From a bacterium (GTDB lineage Bacteria > SZUA-79 > Acidulodesulfobacterales > Acidulodesulfobacteraceae), in the NCBI GenBank assembly GCA_021806125.1, contig JAJZYC010000023.1:1-13689 (forward strand): 13,689 nucleotides of DNA, in the 5' to 3' direction. A program made the position numbers and the translations under genes. Under the pieces are notes generated by a model that saw only the letters and a program-made list of their open reading frames with translations, ran no database searches and was not told the origin of the DNA. Below are positions 6,773 to 13,689 of the stretch, in pieces (the first letter of the stretch is position 1; the number at the start of each line of letters is the position of its first letter).

Positions 6773-7321
6773 TTAATTCTGACAAAATTGCATTAAGGGC
6801 TGTCTCAATTTTTTAATTAAAAAAGAAAACGCCGTAAGGGCAGTTGCGACATAGATTACGGAGAAAACAATGCGGATTATACTATAATTTTCAGCATTTA
6901 AACCGTAAATTAATAAATTAGAAAAAATTAAAACCGGAAAAGACCACATCAAAATCCATCCTTCAATAAAATGAAAACAGTGGGCTTCTTTCCCGTAAAG
7001 CCCGGCGACTCCGGCAAGAACAAAGCCGATAGATATTATTAAAATTTCCGGATTTTTAAAAACAAAAACATAGCCCCCGGCAAATAAAATCCCCAGAATT
7101 ACACATGATAGTATAAATATTTTGATTTCTTTTTTCCATACTAAAAGGAACGACGAAGAAATCAATGAACCTGCGTAAAAAATAGAAATTCCATAATAAA
7201 AACCGCGTATATCGGAATAGATATAAGAAAAAGCAAATAAAGCTATTCCTATAAAGCCTATGACATAACCCGACCTGTAAATAATATCGTACGATTTGGG
7301 GTAATAAACATCCGTATCCAT
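6773..7321 (-). CDS. Integral membrane protein, probable DUF2301 family, function unknown
   Basis: This 182-residue protein has six predicted membrane spans (about 17-35, 41-62, 67-88, 92-109, 121-140 and 147-169). Two short polar landmarks fit my recollection of the DUF2301 family: I-Y-R-S-G-Y at 14-19 just before span 1, and Y-G-K-E-A-H-C-F-H-F at 109-118 between spans 4 and 5. The family has no established biochemical role. The start is an ATG with a purine-rich AAGG/GGCGG stretch upstream. The gene follows the M16 peptidase after 77 nt and precedes the tetR gene by 53 nt, all on the same strand. The larger gaps and a TATAAT upstream suggest it may be transcribed separately from pnp-M16. 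The family assignment is from memory of motifs only; the membrane topology is secure. Confidence 0.65.
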   Translation of the reverse strand: MDTDVYYPKSYDIIYRSGYVIGFIGIALFAFSYIYSDIRGFYYGISIFYAGSLISSSFLLVWKKEIKIFILSCVILGILFAGGYVFVFKNPEILIISIGFVLAGVAGLYGKEAHCFHFIEGWILMWSFPVLIFSNLLIYGLNAENYSIIRIVFSVIYVATALTAFSFLIKKLRQPLMQFCQN

Positions 7322-7348
7322 AAAAATGCCGCCCGCCTTATTTTATTA

Positions 7349-7354
7349 ATTATA
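7349..7354 (-). promoter_or_regulatory. Possible -10 box upstream of the DUF2301-like gene
   Basis: A TATAAT on the minus strand lies 27 nt upstream of the ATG at 7321, in the 77-nt gap after the M16 peptidase. A TTAATT about 18 nt further upstream is a poor -35. AT-rich gaps produce such matches by chance, so this is tentative. Confidence 0.3.
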
Positions 7355-7398
7355 TATTAAATCGCCGATAGAAATTAATGTGATTTAAGGTAATTATA

Positions 7399-8640
7399 TT
7401 ATTTAACCTTGCCGAGAACCGAAATATTTCTATTCTTTTTGTTTGAAAATAACCGGCTTGAAATTCTTTTCACGGAATGACCGTCGACTTTTTCTATCTT
7501 TTTCAAAACCTGCGCCTTGGAGATATATCTGCCTTCGTAAATTTCGTTTATAGCATTGCGGTTCATTATATTTCCGGTAGATTCCATACTAAGAAGAAAA
7601 CCGTCGTATATATGTTTTTTGGCGTTTATAACTTCTTCTTCGCTGATGCCGCCGCCTACTATGCCGTCGATTATGTCAAAAATAAGTTCTTTAGAAAGCT
7701 TGAATTTTTTGGGAGAAACGCCTGCATAAATATAAAAATATCCGTCCGACTTATGAAACACGGAATTTGAATAGATAGAATAGGCAAGCCCTTTATTTTC
7801 CCTTACTTCCTGAAAAAGTTTAGAACTAACGGAAGCGCCTAGAATAGTATTTAAAACTTCTGCGGAGAAAAAATCTTCGTCCGACCTGCTTATGCCTTCA
7901 AGTCCTATTAAGAAATGGGTCTGCTCTAAATCTTTATCCTGAATAAAATCGCCGTACACTTTGTCGGTTTTAAATTTTTTTTGTATTACTCCTTTATCGT
8001 AGCTGTAAGCGATTTTACCCATATACCTGTTGACCGAATCCGCAATTTTACTATGCTCGAAATTGCCTGCTATAGAAATTATTATATTTGCGGGATTGTA
8101 ATGGCGGTAATAATAATCTAATATTTTTTTCCGGTTAAAATTTTTAATCGTATTTTCGGTTCCTAGAATAGGAAAGGCGTACGATGAATTTCCGTAAAAA
8201 TTCCTATGAAAAAGTTCCATAGAATAGTCCGAAGGGTCGTCCTGTACGCCTGAAATTTCCTGCAATATTACGCTTTTCTCTTTTTCTATTTCGTCTTCCG
8301 GAAACAAAGAATTAAACATCAGGTCGATTAAAAGATCTACGGCGGCATCGTAATTTTTGTATAAAACTTTGGTATATAAACAGGTTAGCTCCGTCCCGGT
8401 AAAAGCGTTCAGCGCTCCTCCCATAAGGTCTATTTCTCTGTTTATTTCTTTGTAGGTTCTATTTTTAGTTCCCTTAAAAAGAAGATGCTCTATGAAATGG
8501 GATATGCCGTTTAACTGCTCAGGCTCGTAAACCGAGCCTGTTTTAACCCATAATCCTATACTTATAGAATTAAAATACGGTTTTTTTTCCGTAATAAGCG
8601 TAATACCGGATTCTAATACTTCTTTTTTAAAATTTTTCAT
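7399..8640 (-). CDS. M16-family zinc metallopeptidase (insulinase/processing-peptidase type)
   Basis: This 413-residue peptidase carries the inverted zinc motif H-F-I-E-H (48-52, H48 and H52 as ligands, E51 as base). The likely third ligand is E121 in E-K-S-V-I. The C-terminal half keeps the substrate-binding stretch R-E-N-K-G-L-A-Y-S-I-Y-S, so this single chain appears complete and active, unlike paired M16 proteins where one partner is dead. The length matches the roughly 420-residue M16B group, and no signal peptide is seen, so it is probably cytoplasmic. The ATG overlaps the pnp stop in an ATGA (8637-8640), indicating co-transcription and translational coupling. A peptidase of this family downstream of rpsO-pnp is common in bacteria, although its substrates there are poorly known; degradation of oligopeptides is the cautious guess. 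Confidence 0.93.
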   Translation of the reverse strand: MKNFKKEVLESGITLITEKKPYFNSISIGLWVKTGSVYEPEQLNGISHFIEHLLFKGTKNRTYKEINREIDLMGGALNAFTGTELTCLYTKVLYKNYDAAVDLLIDLMFNSLFPEDEIEKEKSVILQEISGVQDDPSDYSMELFHRNFYGNSSYAFPILGTENTIKNFNRKKILDYYYRHYNPANIIISIAGNFEHSKIADSVNRYMGKIAYSYDKGVIQKKFKTDKVYGDFIQDKDLEQTHFLIGLEGISRSDEDFFSAEVLNTILGASVSSKLFQEVRENKGLAYSIYSNSVFHKSDGYFYIYAGVSPKKFKLSKELIFDIIDGIVGGGISEEEVINAKKHIYDGFLLSMESTGNIMNRNAINEIYEGRYISKAQVLKKIEKVDGHSVKRISSRLFSNKKNRNISVLGKVK

Positions 8641-10706
8641 AAAGTCTCTTTTATAGAGAGTTTTATTTTGCCGGCCCTATCCACGTCTAAAACCTTAACT
8701 TTTACTTCGTCGCCTTCTTTCAGAACGTCGGAAACTTTTTCTACCCTTTTGTTGTCTATCTGCGAAATATGAACCAGTCCGTCTGTTCCCGGAAATATTT
8801 CGACAAAAGCTCCGAACTCCATTATCTTTCTGACTTTTCCGAAATAAATCTTGCCTATTTCCGCTTCCTGGGTTATATCGTTTATCATAGCGACGGCAAG
8901 TTTTAACGATTCGCCGTTCGTAGAAGAAATTGTAACCTTTCCCGAATCTTCTATATCGACCTTTGCGCCGGTCTTTTCTATTATGCCCTTTATGACTTTT
9001 CCGCCTGACCCGATAACTTCTCTGACTTTCTCCGGCTTAACCATCATAGTGACGATTCTCGGAGCATTTTTTGCCATATCCTTTCTAGGTTCGCTTATAG
9101 ACTGAAGCATTATGCCGAGTATATGCATTCTTCCTTCTTTTGCCTGCGAAAGAGCATTTCTTAAAATCTCTTTGGTAACCCCCGAAATTTTAATATCCAT
9201 CTGTAAGGCCGTTACTCCTTTAGATGTTCCCGCAACTTTAAAATCCATATCTCCAAGATGGTCTTCGTCCCCTAAAATATCGGAAAGTATTGCAACTTTA
9301 TCTCCTTCTTTAATAAGCCCCATGGCTATTCCCGCAACCGGAGCCTTTATGGGAACTCCCGCATCCATCAAAGCCAGAGTGCCTCCGCAGATTGTAGCCT
9401 GAGAAGAAGACCCGTTGGACTCAAGTATTTCGGAAACCAATCTTATCGTATAAGGGAATTCTTCTGCGGACGGAATTATATATCTGAGCGCTTTTTCGCC
9501 CAAAGACCCGTGACCTATTTCTCTTCTGCCTGGAGACCTCAAAGGAGCGACCTCGCCTACCGAAAAAGGAGGAAAATTATAATGCAGCATAAATCTTTTG
9601 GTCGATTCTTTCTCGGGCGCGTCTATTATCTGCTCGTCGAATTTAGTTCCTAAAGTAGCGGCTACGAGAGCCTGCGTTTCGCCGCGCGTAAAAACGGCGC
9701 TTCCGTGAGCCATAGGCAATTCTCCTACGGAACAGCTTATAGGCCTTATTTCTCTCATCCCTCTTCCGTCTATCCTTATACCTTCGTTAAGTATATTTTT
9801 TCTTAATATATCTTTTTGAATAGATTCAAGAATCTGGCTTATTGCCGCTTCATAGCCCGGATAAGACTCTTTCAGAAGTTCGATAATCTTGGAGTTTAAA
9901 TTTTCCACTCTTTCGTTTCTTTCCAACTTAGCGGAAATTTTAAGGGCATCGGATAAATCGTCGTAAGAAAGCTCCTTGACTCTTTCATATAATCCTTCCG
10001 GTATTTTAATTTCTTCCGGTTCGGCTTTAATAATGCTGATTCCCGATAAAATCTTGTTCTGAAACTCGATTAATTCTACGATTTTATTATGCCCGAACTC
10101 TATCGCCGAAACGAGCTCTTCCTCGTCTAATTCGTTAAAGCTCCCTTCTACCATAGTTATGGCATCTTCTGAGCCTGCTACTATAAGAAACGTGTCGCTG
10201 GTTTCAAGTTCTTTATAAGTCGGGTTAGCGATAAAATTACCGTTTACCCTTGCAATTCTGACGCCTGCAGTCGGTCCGCTAAAAGGGGCTTCGGACAGCA
10301 TCAAAGAAAATGAAACGCCTAACATTGCCGCCATGTCCGGGTCGTTTTCGTTGTCCATTGAAACGACGGTAGCTATTATCTGGGTGTCAAAAAAGTAATT
10401 ATCCGGGAAAAGGGGTCTTATCGGCCTGTCTAAAAATCTGGATGTTAAAACCTCTTTTTCGGTCGGCCTTGCCTCTCTTTTAAAAAAACCGCCCGGTATT
10501 TTTCCGGCAGAATAATATTTTTCTACGTAATTCACGGTAAGAGGTAAAAAATCGGTTCCTTCTTTTATTTTTTTATTTAAACATGTGGTAACCAGAACTT
10601 TTGTATCCCCTATAGAAACTAACGCGCTTCCGGAAGCCTGCTTGGCAAGCCTCCCCGTTTCGATAGTTATTGTTTTGCCGTCAAACATTAAAGTGTTGCT
10701 TATCAT
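8637..10706 (-). CDS. pnp: Polyribonucleotide nucleotidyltransferase (PNPase)
   Basis: This 689-residue enzyme degrades RNA 3'-to-5' by phosphorolysis, releasing nucleoside diphosphates, and can run in reverse to add tails. It acts as a trimer, often in a degradosome. Two RNase PH domains are present. The first carries F-F-K-R-E-A-R-P-T-E-K-E and R-F-L-D-R-P-I-R-P-L-F-P. The second carries G-S-S-S-Q-A-T-I-C-G-G and the catalytic acidic motif D-H-L-G-D-M-D-F ending at residue 489. A KH domain (about 550-617, with G-S-G-G at 566-569) and an S1 domain (about 618-689) bind RNA. It is complete and of normal length. The ATG has a good AGGAG site just upstream. It lies 59 nt after rpsO, the classic rpsO-pnp pair, and overlaps the M16 gene by 4 nt. 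No strong RNase III-type hairpin is visible in the rpsO-pnp gap. Confidence 0.99.
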   Translation of the reverse strand: MISNTLMFDGKTITIETGRLAKQASGSALVSIGDTKVLVTTCLNKKIKEGTDFLPLTVNYVEKYYSAGKIPGGFFKREARPTEKEVLTSRFLDRPIRPLFPDNYFFDTQIIATVVSMDNENDPDMAAMLGVSFSLMLSEAPFSGPTAGVRIARVNGNFIANPTYKELETSDTFLIVAGSEDAITMVEGSFNELDEEELVSAIEFGHNKIVELIEFQNKILSGISIIKAEPEEIKIPEGLYERVKELSYDDLSDALKISAKLERNERVENLNSKIIELLKESYPGYEAAISQILESIQKDILRKNILNEGIRIDGRGMREIRPISCSVGELPMAHGSAVFTRGETQALVAATLGTKFDEQIIDAPEKESTKRFMLHYNFPPFSVGEVAPLRSPGRREIGHGSLGEKALRYIIPSAEEFPYTIRLVSEILESNGSSSQATICGGTLALMDAGVPIKAPVAGIAMGLIKEGDKVAILSDILGDEDHLGDMDFKVAGTSKGVTALQMDIKISGVTKEILRNALSQAKEGRMHILGIMLQSISEPRKDMAKNAPRIVTMMVKPEKVREVIGSGGKVIKGIIEKTGAKVDIEDSGKVTISSTNGESLKLAVAMINDITQEAEIGKIYFGKVRKIMEFGAFVEIFPGTDGLVHISQIDNKRVEKVSDVLKEGDEVKVKVLDVDRAGKIKLSIKETL

Positions 10707-10765
10707 CTTGTCTCCTATTAAATCTTATTAAATTGCTTAAGAATAATTTATTTGTCTTTTTTGTT

Positions 10766-11035
10766 TTATTTGCGAAGTTCGAGAGATTCTATCAGATTTT
10801 TATATCTCGCCTCATCTTTGCTTTTTAAGTAGTCCAGAAGATGCCTTCTTTTCGAAACCATCTTTAAGAGACCTCTTCTGGAATGATGGTCTTTGGCAAA
10901 CTTTTTAAAATGTTCCGACAGCAAATTAATCCGGTATGTAAGAAGTGAAACCTGCACCTCCACCGAACCGGAATCATTATCGTGAGTCTTGAATTTCTCG
11001 ATTATTGCGTTTTTTTCTTCTTTTGAAATAGGCAT
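10766..11035 (-). CDS. rpsO: 30S ribosomal protein S15
   Basis: At 89 residues this is exactly the usual S15 length. It is a four-helix protein that binds the central domain of 16S rRNA early in 30S assembly and forms a bridge to the 50S subunit. The conserved H-D-N-D-S-G-S-V-E-V-Q near the N-terminus and D-H-H-S-R-R-G-L-L-K-M-V-S-K-R-R in the middle are unmistakable. The ATG has a clear purine-rich AAGGGGG about 9 nt upstream, one of the best ribosome-binding sites in this window. It lies between truB (59 nt) and pnp (59 nt), the conserved order. S15 commonly represses its own translation, but no specific regulatory fold can be made out in the short leader. Confidence 0.99.
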   Translation of the reverse strand: MPISKEEKNAIIEKFKTHDNDSGSVEVQVSLLTYRINLLSEHFKKFAKDHHSRRGLLKMVSKRRHLLDYLKSKDEARYKNLIESLELRK

Positions 11036-11094
11036 TTAATTGAACCCCCTTAAGGATATATTTTAGTTAGTTTAAATTTTTTGCCGGCATATGT

Positions 11095-11835
11095 TTAATT
11101 AACACCGCCGATATGAATACCCGATACTTTATTAATATTTATAATGTTCCCTATTATGAAATCGGGACCTTTTTCAAGCGACTCCAGCGGCAGAGCTTCG
11201 GAAATATCGAAACCGCCCGCACTCGTCCTTTTAAGGCTGTAAAGATGCGCCGGAATACCGAATTTATCGGTAATATCCTGAGCTATCGCCCTTACGTACG
11301 TTCCTTTCGAAACGGTGCATCTGAAATCTATGAAAGGGTTGCCGTGCGATTTTACTTCAAAATTATGGATTTTAACTACGGATGTAGGATTTTCCAGAAT
11401 TACGTCAATATTTTTTCTTGCATATTTATATAAAGGAACGCCTTTATGTTTTCTGGCGCTGAAGGCCGGTATCTTTTGAATAAAATCGCCTTTTAAATTA
11501 TTAAGATAAAGAACTACGTCATCCATTTCCGAATCCGAAACATCTTTTGCGGCGTTTTGCCGGCCGTCGATATCGAGCGTATCGGTGCCTACGCCTAATT
11601 TAAGCGTCCCTTCGTACGATTTCGGAAAATTAACTAAGCCGTCCTGAAGCTTTGTGGCTTTGTTTAAAAGAACGGGCAGCACTCCTGTGGCAAAAGGATC
11701 CAATGTTCCGGCATGGCCTACCTTGGAACAGTTAAGCTCTTTTTTTATTAAAGAATCTACTTTAAAAGAGGTCATATCCTTTGGTTTGTCTATAACTAAA
11801 ATCCCGCTTAATAAATTATTTTTATTCTTATCCAT
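11095..11835 (-). CDS. truB: tRNA pseudouridine(55) synthase TruB, short form
   Basis: This 246-residue enzyme converts U55 in the T-loop of tRNAs to pseudouridine. The opening G-I-L-V-I-D-K-P-K-D-M-T-S (11-23) and the catalytic block G-H-A-G-T-L-D-P-F-A-T-G-V-L-P (40-54), with D46 as nucleophile, are conserved. So are A-F-S-A-R-K-H-K-G-V-P-L-Y, the K-G-T-Y-V-R-A-I-A-Q-D motif, and L-K-R-T-S-A-G-G-F at the end of the catalytic domain. It is about 60 residues shorter than E. coli TruB (314) and appears to lack the C-terminal PUA-like RNA-binding domain; short forms are known in other bacteria. It starts with ATG 38 nt after nrnA, with no strong RBS, and is followed by rpsO after 59 nt. Confidence 0.97.
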   Translation of the reverse strand: MDKNKNNLLSGILVIDKPKDMTSFKVDSLIKKELNCSKVGHAGTLDPFATGVLPVLLNKATKLQDGLVNFPKSYEGTLKLGVGTDTLDIDGRQNAAKDVSDSEMDDVVLYLNNLKGDFIQKIPAFSARKHKGVPLYKYARKNIDVILENPTSVVKIHNFEVKSHGNPFIDFRCTVSKGTYVRAIAQDITDKFGIPAHLYSLKRTSAGGFDISEALPLESLEKGPDFIIGNIININKVSGIHIGGVN

Positions 11836-11873
11836 TACCGTATTTAAATTACTTACTTTATTTTATTATTATT

Positions 11874-12998
11874 TTATATTATTTCGCTGCAATATTTATA
11901 TACTTCGTTTTTAATTTCGTTTATATCTCCGTTTACTTTACATCCAGCCGCAAATTTATGCCCTCCGCCGCCGAACTTCTCGGCAACGTATGCTACGTTC
12001 GCGTAGCTTTTAGACCTGAAATTCAACCTGTACTGATTGGGTCCCGTCTCCCTGAAAAATATAGCTATTTCGACCCCCTGGATCGACCTCGGATAGTTTA
12101 CGAAGTTTTCGTATAAACCGTTAATCCTGTTTCCGTCGGCTTCCCTCAATACGTCTTCTATCATTTTCTTTGTTCCGACCATTGATGCTACCTTTCCGTT
12201 AGAGGAAAATTCAAGAGTGTTTAAACTTTTCCCCAGCAGATAATACATCTCGGCAGGTTTAGTTTCAAAAAGCTCGGTGGCTATTTTAGCCGGGTCTAAA
12301 TTATATTCGTTTAAAACGGAACATATATAAAAAGACCTTTTATTAGCCGAAGAATAATGAAAAGAACCGGTATCGGTCAATATGGACGTATATAAAGACA
12401 GAGCGATGTCGTCATCGATAAACGATAATATTTTTTTTCTTTCTTCGGCTTCGCAGGGAAGAGGTTCTCCTAATTTATCTCCGAGAAAGTTATCAAAAGG
12501 AGAATAGGCGATACCGTTTACATGAGCTCCGTATGCTAAAAAAAGATAGAAAAGGACTTCGCCGGCAGAACTTGCATCCGGCAGTACCAGATTAGAATGC
12601 CCGAAAAAGTTGTTTGTAAAATGATGGTCGATATTAATTATTCTGTTTATGCCCGAGAGATGTTCATAATTAGCCCCGACGCGCGAAAATTCCCCGCAAT
12701 CTACGACTATAAGCAAATCTATGGGTTCTTTCGGAAACTCGTTTAAAAATTTATCGACCTGCGGCAGAAATTTTAAATTATTCGGTATCTGGTCTTTATC
12801 ATATAAATAAACGTCTTTGTCTATAGCTTTTAAAAAAATACCCGCAGCTATTGCTGAACTTATGGCATCGCCCTCAGGATTTTCATGCGTCGCAATAAGA
12901 ACCTTTTTTGACGTTTCTATGATTCTGAATATATCGGAGGCGGAATTATTTAAATTCTTTAAATCCGAAGCTAAATAATTTTTTTTTATCGATATCAT
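11874..12998 (-). CDS. nrnA: NrnA-type DHH/DHHA1 phosphoesterase (oligoribonuclease / pAp phosphatase)
   Basis: The 374-residue product degrades 2-5 nt RNA fragments and dephosphorylates 3'-phosphoadenosine 5'-phosphate in characterised relatives, finishing the work of exonucleases such as PNPase. Metal-binding motifs are visible: H38 with P-E-G-D-A (41-45), D100 in V-V-D-C-G, D124-H125-H126, and D209 in T-D-T-G-S-F. The DHHA1 end has G-G-G-G-H (344-348) followed by K-F-A-A-G. It is longer than the usual ~320 residues. About 25 residues precede the first strand, and about 35 extra residues (roughly 160-195, including C-E-A-E-E-R-K-K) sit between D-A-S-S-A-G-E-V and the T-D-T-G-S motif. The first Asp of the usual P-D-x-D-A is Glu42. 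The ATG lacks a Shine-Dalgarno. It lies between rbfA and truB, as in many bacteria. Confidence 0.93.
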   Translation of the reverse strand: MISIKKNYLASDLKNLNNSASDIFRIIETSKKVLIATHENPEGDAISSAIAAGIFLKAIDKDVYLYDKDQIPNNLKFLPQVDKFLNEFPKEPIDLLIVVDCGEFSRVGANYEHLSGINRIINIDHHFTNNFFGHSNLVLPDASSAGEVLFYLFLAYGAHVNGIAYSPFDNFLGDKLGEPLPCEAEERKKILSFIDDDIALSLYTSILTDTGSFHYSSANKRSFYICSVLNEYNLDPAKIATELFETKPAEMYYLLGKSLNTLEFSSNGKVASMVGTKKMIEDVLREADGNRINGLYENFVNYPRSIQGVEIAIFFRETGPNQYRLNFRSKSYANVAYVAEKFGGGGHKFAAGCKVNGDINEIKNEVYKYCSEII

Positions 12999-13037
12999 AA
13001 TTTTAATCTATTAAAAAATTTACTTTATTTATAGTCT

Positions 13038-13385
13038 TTATTGTTTTGACGAATTATAACTGTTTATAATAGTGTTTATATCAAAAGCCTTTTGCAGACC
13101 GCCGTAATATTCGAACCTGATTTCGGGGACTACTCTTAAGAGCACTTTAGAAAAAACTATTTTTTTAATAAAATTTTTAGAACTTTCAAAACCGCTTAGC
13201 GCTTTTTTCACTTCTTTCTCGGAACCCAATACGCTGAAGAATACTTTGCAGAATTTTAAGTCTTTTGAAATTTCGGCGCTTATAATGGTAACATTTTTCA
13301 ATCTTGCGTCGTTTACTTCGAATTCTAAACACAAAGAAACTTCTCTTGCAATAAGTTCGGCTACTCTTTTATTTCTTTCTATCAA
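13038..13385 (-). CDS. rbfA: 30S ribosome-binding factor A, TTG start
   Basis: This 115-residue KH-like protein binds the 30S subunit during late maturation of the 16S rRNA 5' end and is needed for growth in the cold in characterised bacteria. The family outline is intact: a R-V-A-E-L-I-A-R-E-V opening helix, D-A-R-L-K-N-V-T-I-I-S-A-E-I-S-K-D-L strands, F-F-S-V-L-G, and the closing V-P-E-I-R-F-E-Y. The start is a TTG codon (13383-13385), chosen because it sits directly before the conserved opening, no in-frame ATG is near, and GAGGAG lies about 12 nt upstream. It follows infB after 72 nt and precedes nrnA by 39 nt, the standard infB-rbfA order. Confidence 0.95.
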   Translation of the reverse strand: MIERNKRVAELIAREVSLCLEFEVNDARLKNVTIISAEISKDLKFCKVFFSVLGSEKEVKKALSGFESSKNFIKKIVFSKVLLRVVPEIRFEYYGGLQKAFDINTIINSYNSSKQ

Positions 13386-13457
13386 TTTATTAAAACTCTC
13401 CTCTATTACCTTATTATAATATATTATTGCTATATTATATGCGCGAATAAATCTTTT

Positions 13458-13689
13458 TTACGCATTATTTGCCGAAGATTCCAGCGTCTGTTTGATATAT
13501 TCTATATCGAAAGCTTCTATAATATCCCCGACTTTTATATCGTTAAAATTTTCAAGCAGTATGCCGCATTCAAAATTTGCCTGAACTTCTTTTGCGTCTT
13601 CTTTGAATCTTTTCAACGAATCTATATGCCCCGTGTATATAACTACATTATCCCTTAAAAGTCTTACGTTCGACGATCTTTTGATAAAT
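13458..13689 (-). CDS. infB: Translation initiation factor IF-2, C-terminal 76 residues (partial, continues past window end)
   Basis: Reading leftwards from the window end, an open frame gives the last 76 residues of IF-2 and stops at a TAA (13458-13460). It shows V-R-L-L-R-D-N-V-V-I-Y-T-G, then S-L-K-R-F-K-E-D-A-K-E-V, then E-C-G-I-L-L-E-N-F-N-D-I-K-V-G-D-I-I-E-A-F, which is the final beta-barrel domain that binds the formyl-methionyl end of initiator tRNA. IF-2 is the GTPase that places this tRNA on the 30S subunit and drives subunit joining. The GTPase and N-terminal regions lie beyond the window. The rbfA gene follows after 72 nt on the same strand. The tail after the conserved domain (about 11 residues) is short and ordinary. 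Confidence 0.97.
   Translation of the reverse strand, partial: FIKRSSNVRLLRDNVVIYTGHIDSLKRFKEDAKEVQANFECGILLENFNDIKVGDIIEAFDIEYIKQTLESSANNA

Noticed and set aside
8851..9402. Open frames of 84 and 96 codons opposite pnp, and similar ones opposite other genes
   Set aside because: They are shadows of strongly conserved genes on the other strand, with no start signals or recognisable protein features.
10707..10765. rpsO-pnp gap as an RNase III processing hairpin like that of E. coli
   Set aside because: Only a weak 5-bp AAATT/AATTT pairing is visible; no long stem.

Overview
The window is an AT-rich bacterial chromosome segment, almost fully coding, with two gene blocks that converge near position 3000-3130. 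The long minus-strand block has the order infB-rbfA-nrnA-truB-rpsO-pnp-M16 peptidase. This is a widely conserved translation/RNA-decay neighbourhood. An EmrB/QacA-type exporter, a DHH-family NrnA and an inverted repeat resembling proteobacterial small repeats suggest a Gram-negative bacterium of the deltaproteobacterial (Desulfobacterota-like) grade. The placement is an inference from style and gene order; there is no rRNA or other decisive marker.

Plus strand, 1-2973: a three-gene ABC importer of the molybdate/tungstate type, made of a secreted binding protein, a six-span permease and an ATPase with a C-terminal TOBE region. A strong intrinsic terminator separates the binding-protein gene from the permease/ATPase pair. 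Two details are unusual. The binding protein lacks the serines that usually hold the oxyanion, and the ATPase has Asp where the Q-loop Gln is expected. The substrate call is therefore soft.

2974-3133: the gap between the converging blocks holds an imperfect inverted repeat of about 120 bp. Each arm carries its own 20-bp hairpin, giving a small non-coding repeat or MITE-like element.

Minus strand, 3134-6719: a tetR-type regulator, a 14-span DHA2 exporter and xseA (exonuclease VII large subunit), closely spaced and probably co-transcribed. The tetR promoter is unusually readable. A perfect TATAAT lies 17 bp from a weak -35, a 7-2-7 palindrome fills the spacer, and the expected start of transcription falls at the ATG, so the message may be leaderless and autorepressed.

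Minus strand, 6773-13689: a six-span membrane protein (probable DUF2301), an M16 zinc peptidase overlapping pnp by 4 nt, polynucleotide phosphorylase, ribosomal protein S15, TruB pseudouridine synthase, an NrnA-type oligoribonuclease/pAp phosphatase with extra segments, RbfA, and the C-terminal end of initiation factor IF-2 running off the window. Together these serve initiation, 30S maturation, tRNA modification and RNA turnover.

I found no tRNA, rRNA, CRISPR array, insertion sequence or obviously new multi-gene system. The items worth a second look are the divergent ABC importer, the tetR control region and the inverted repeat.
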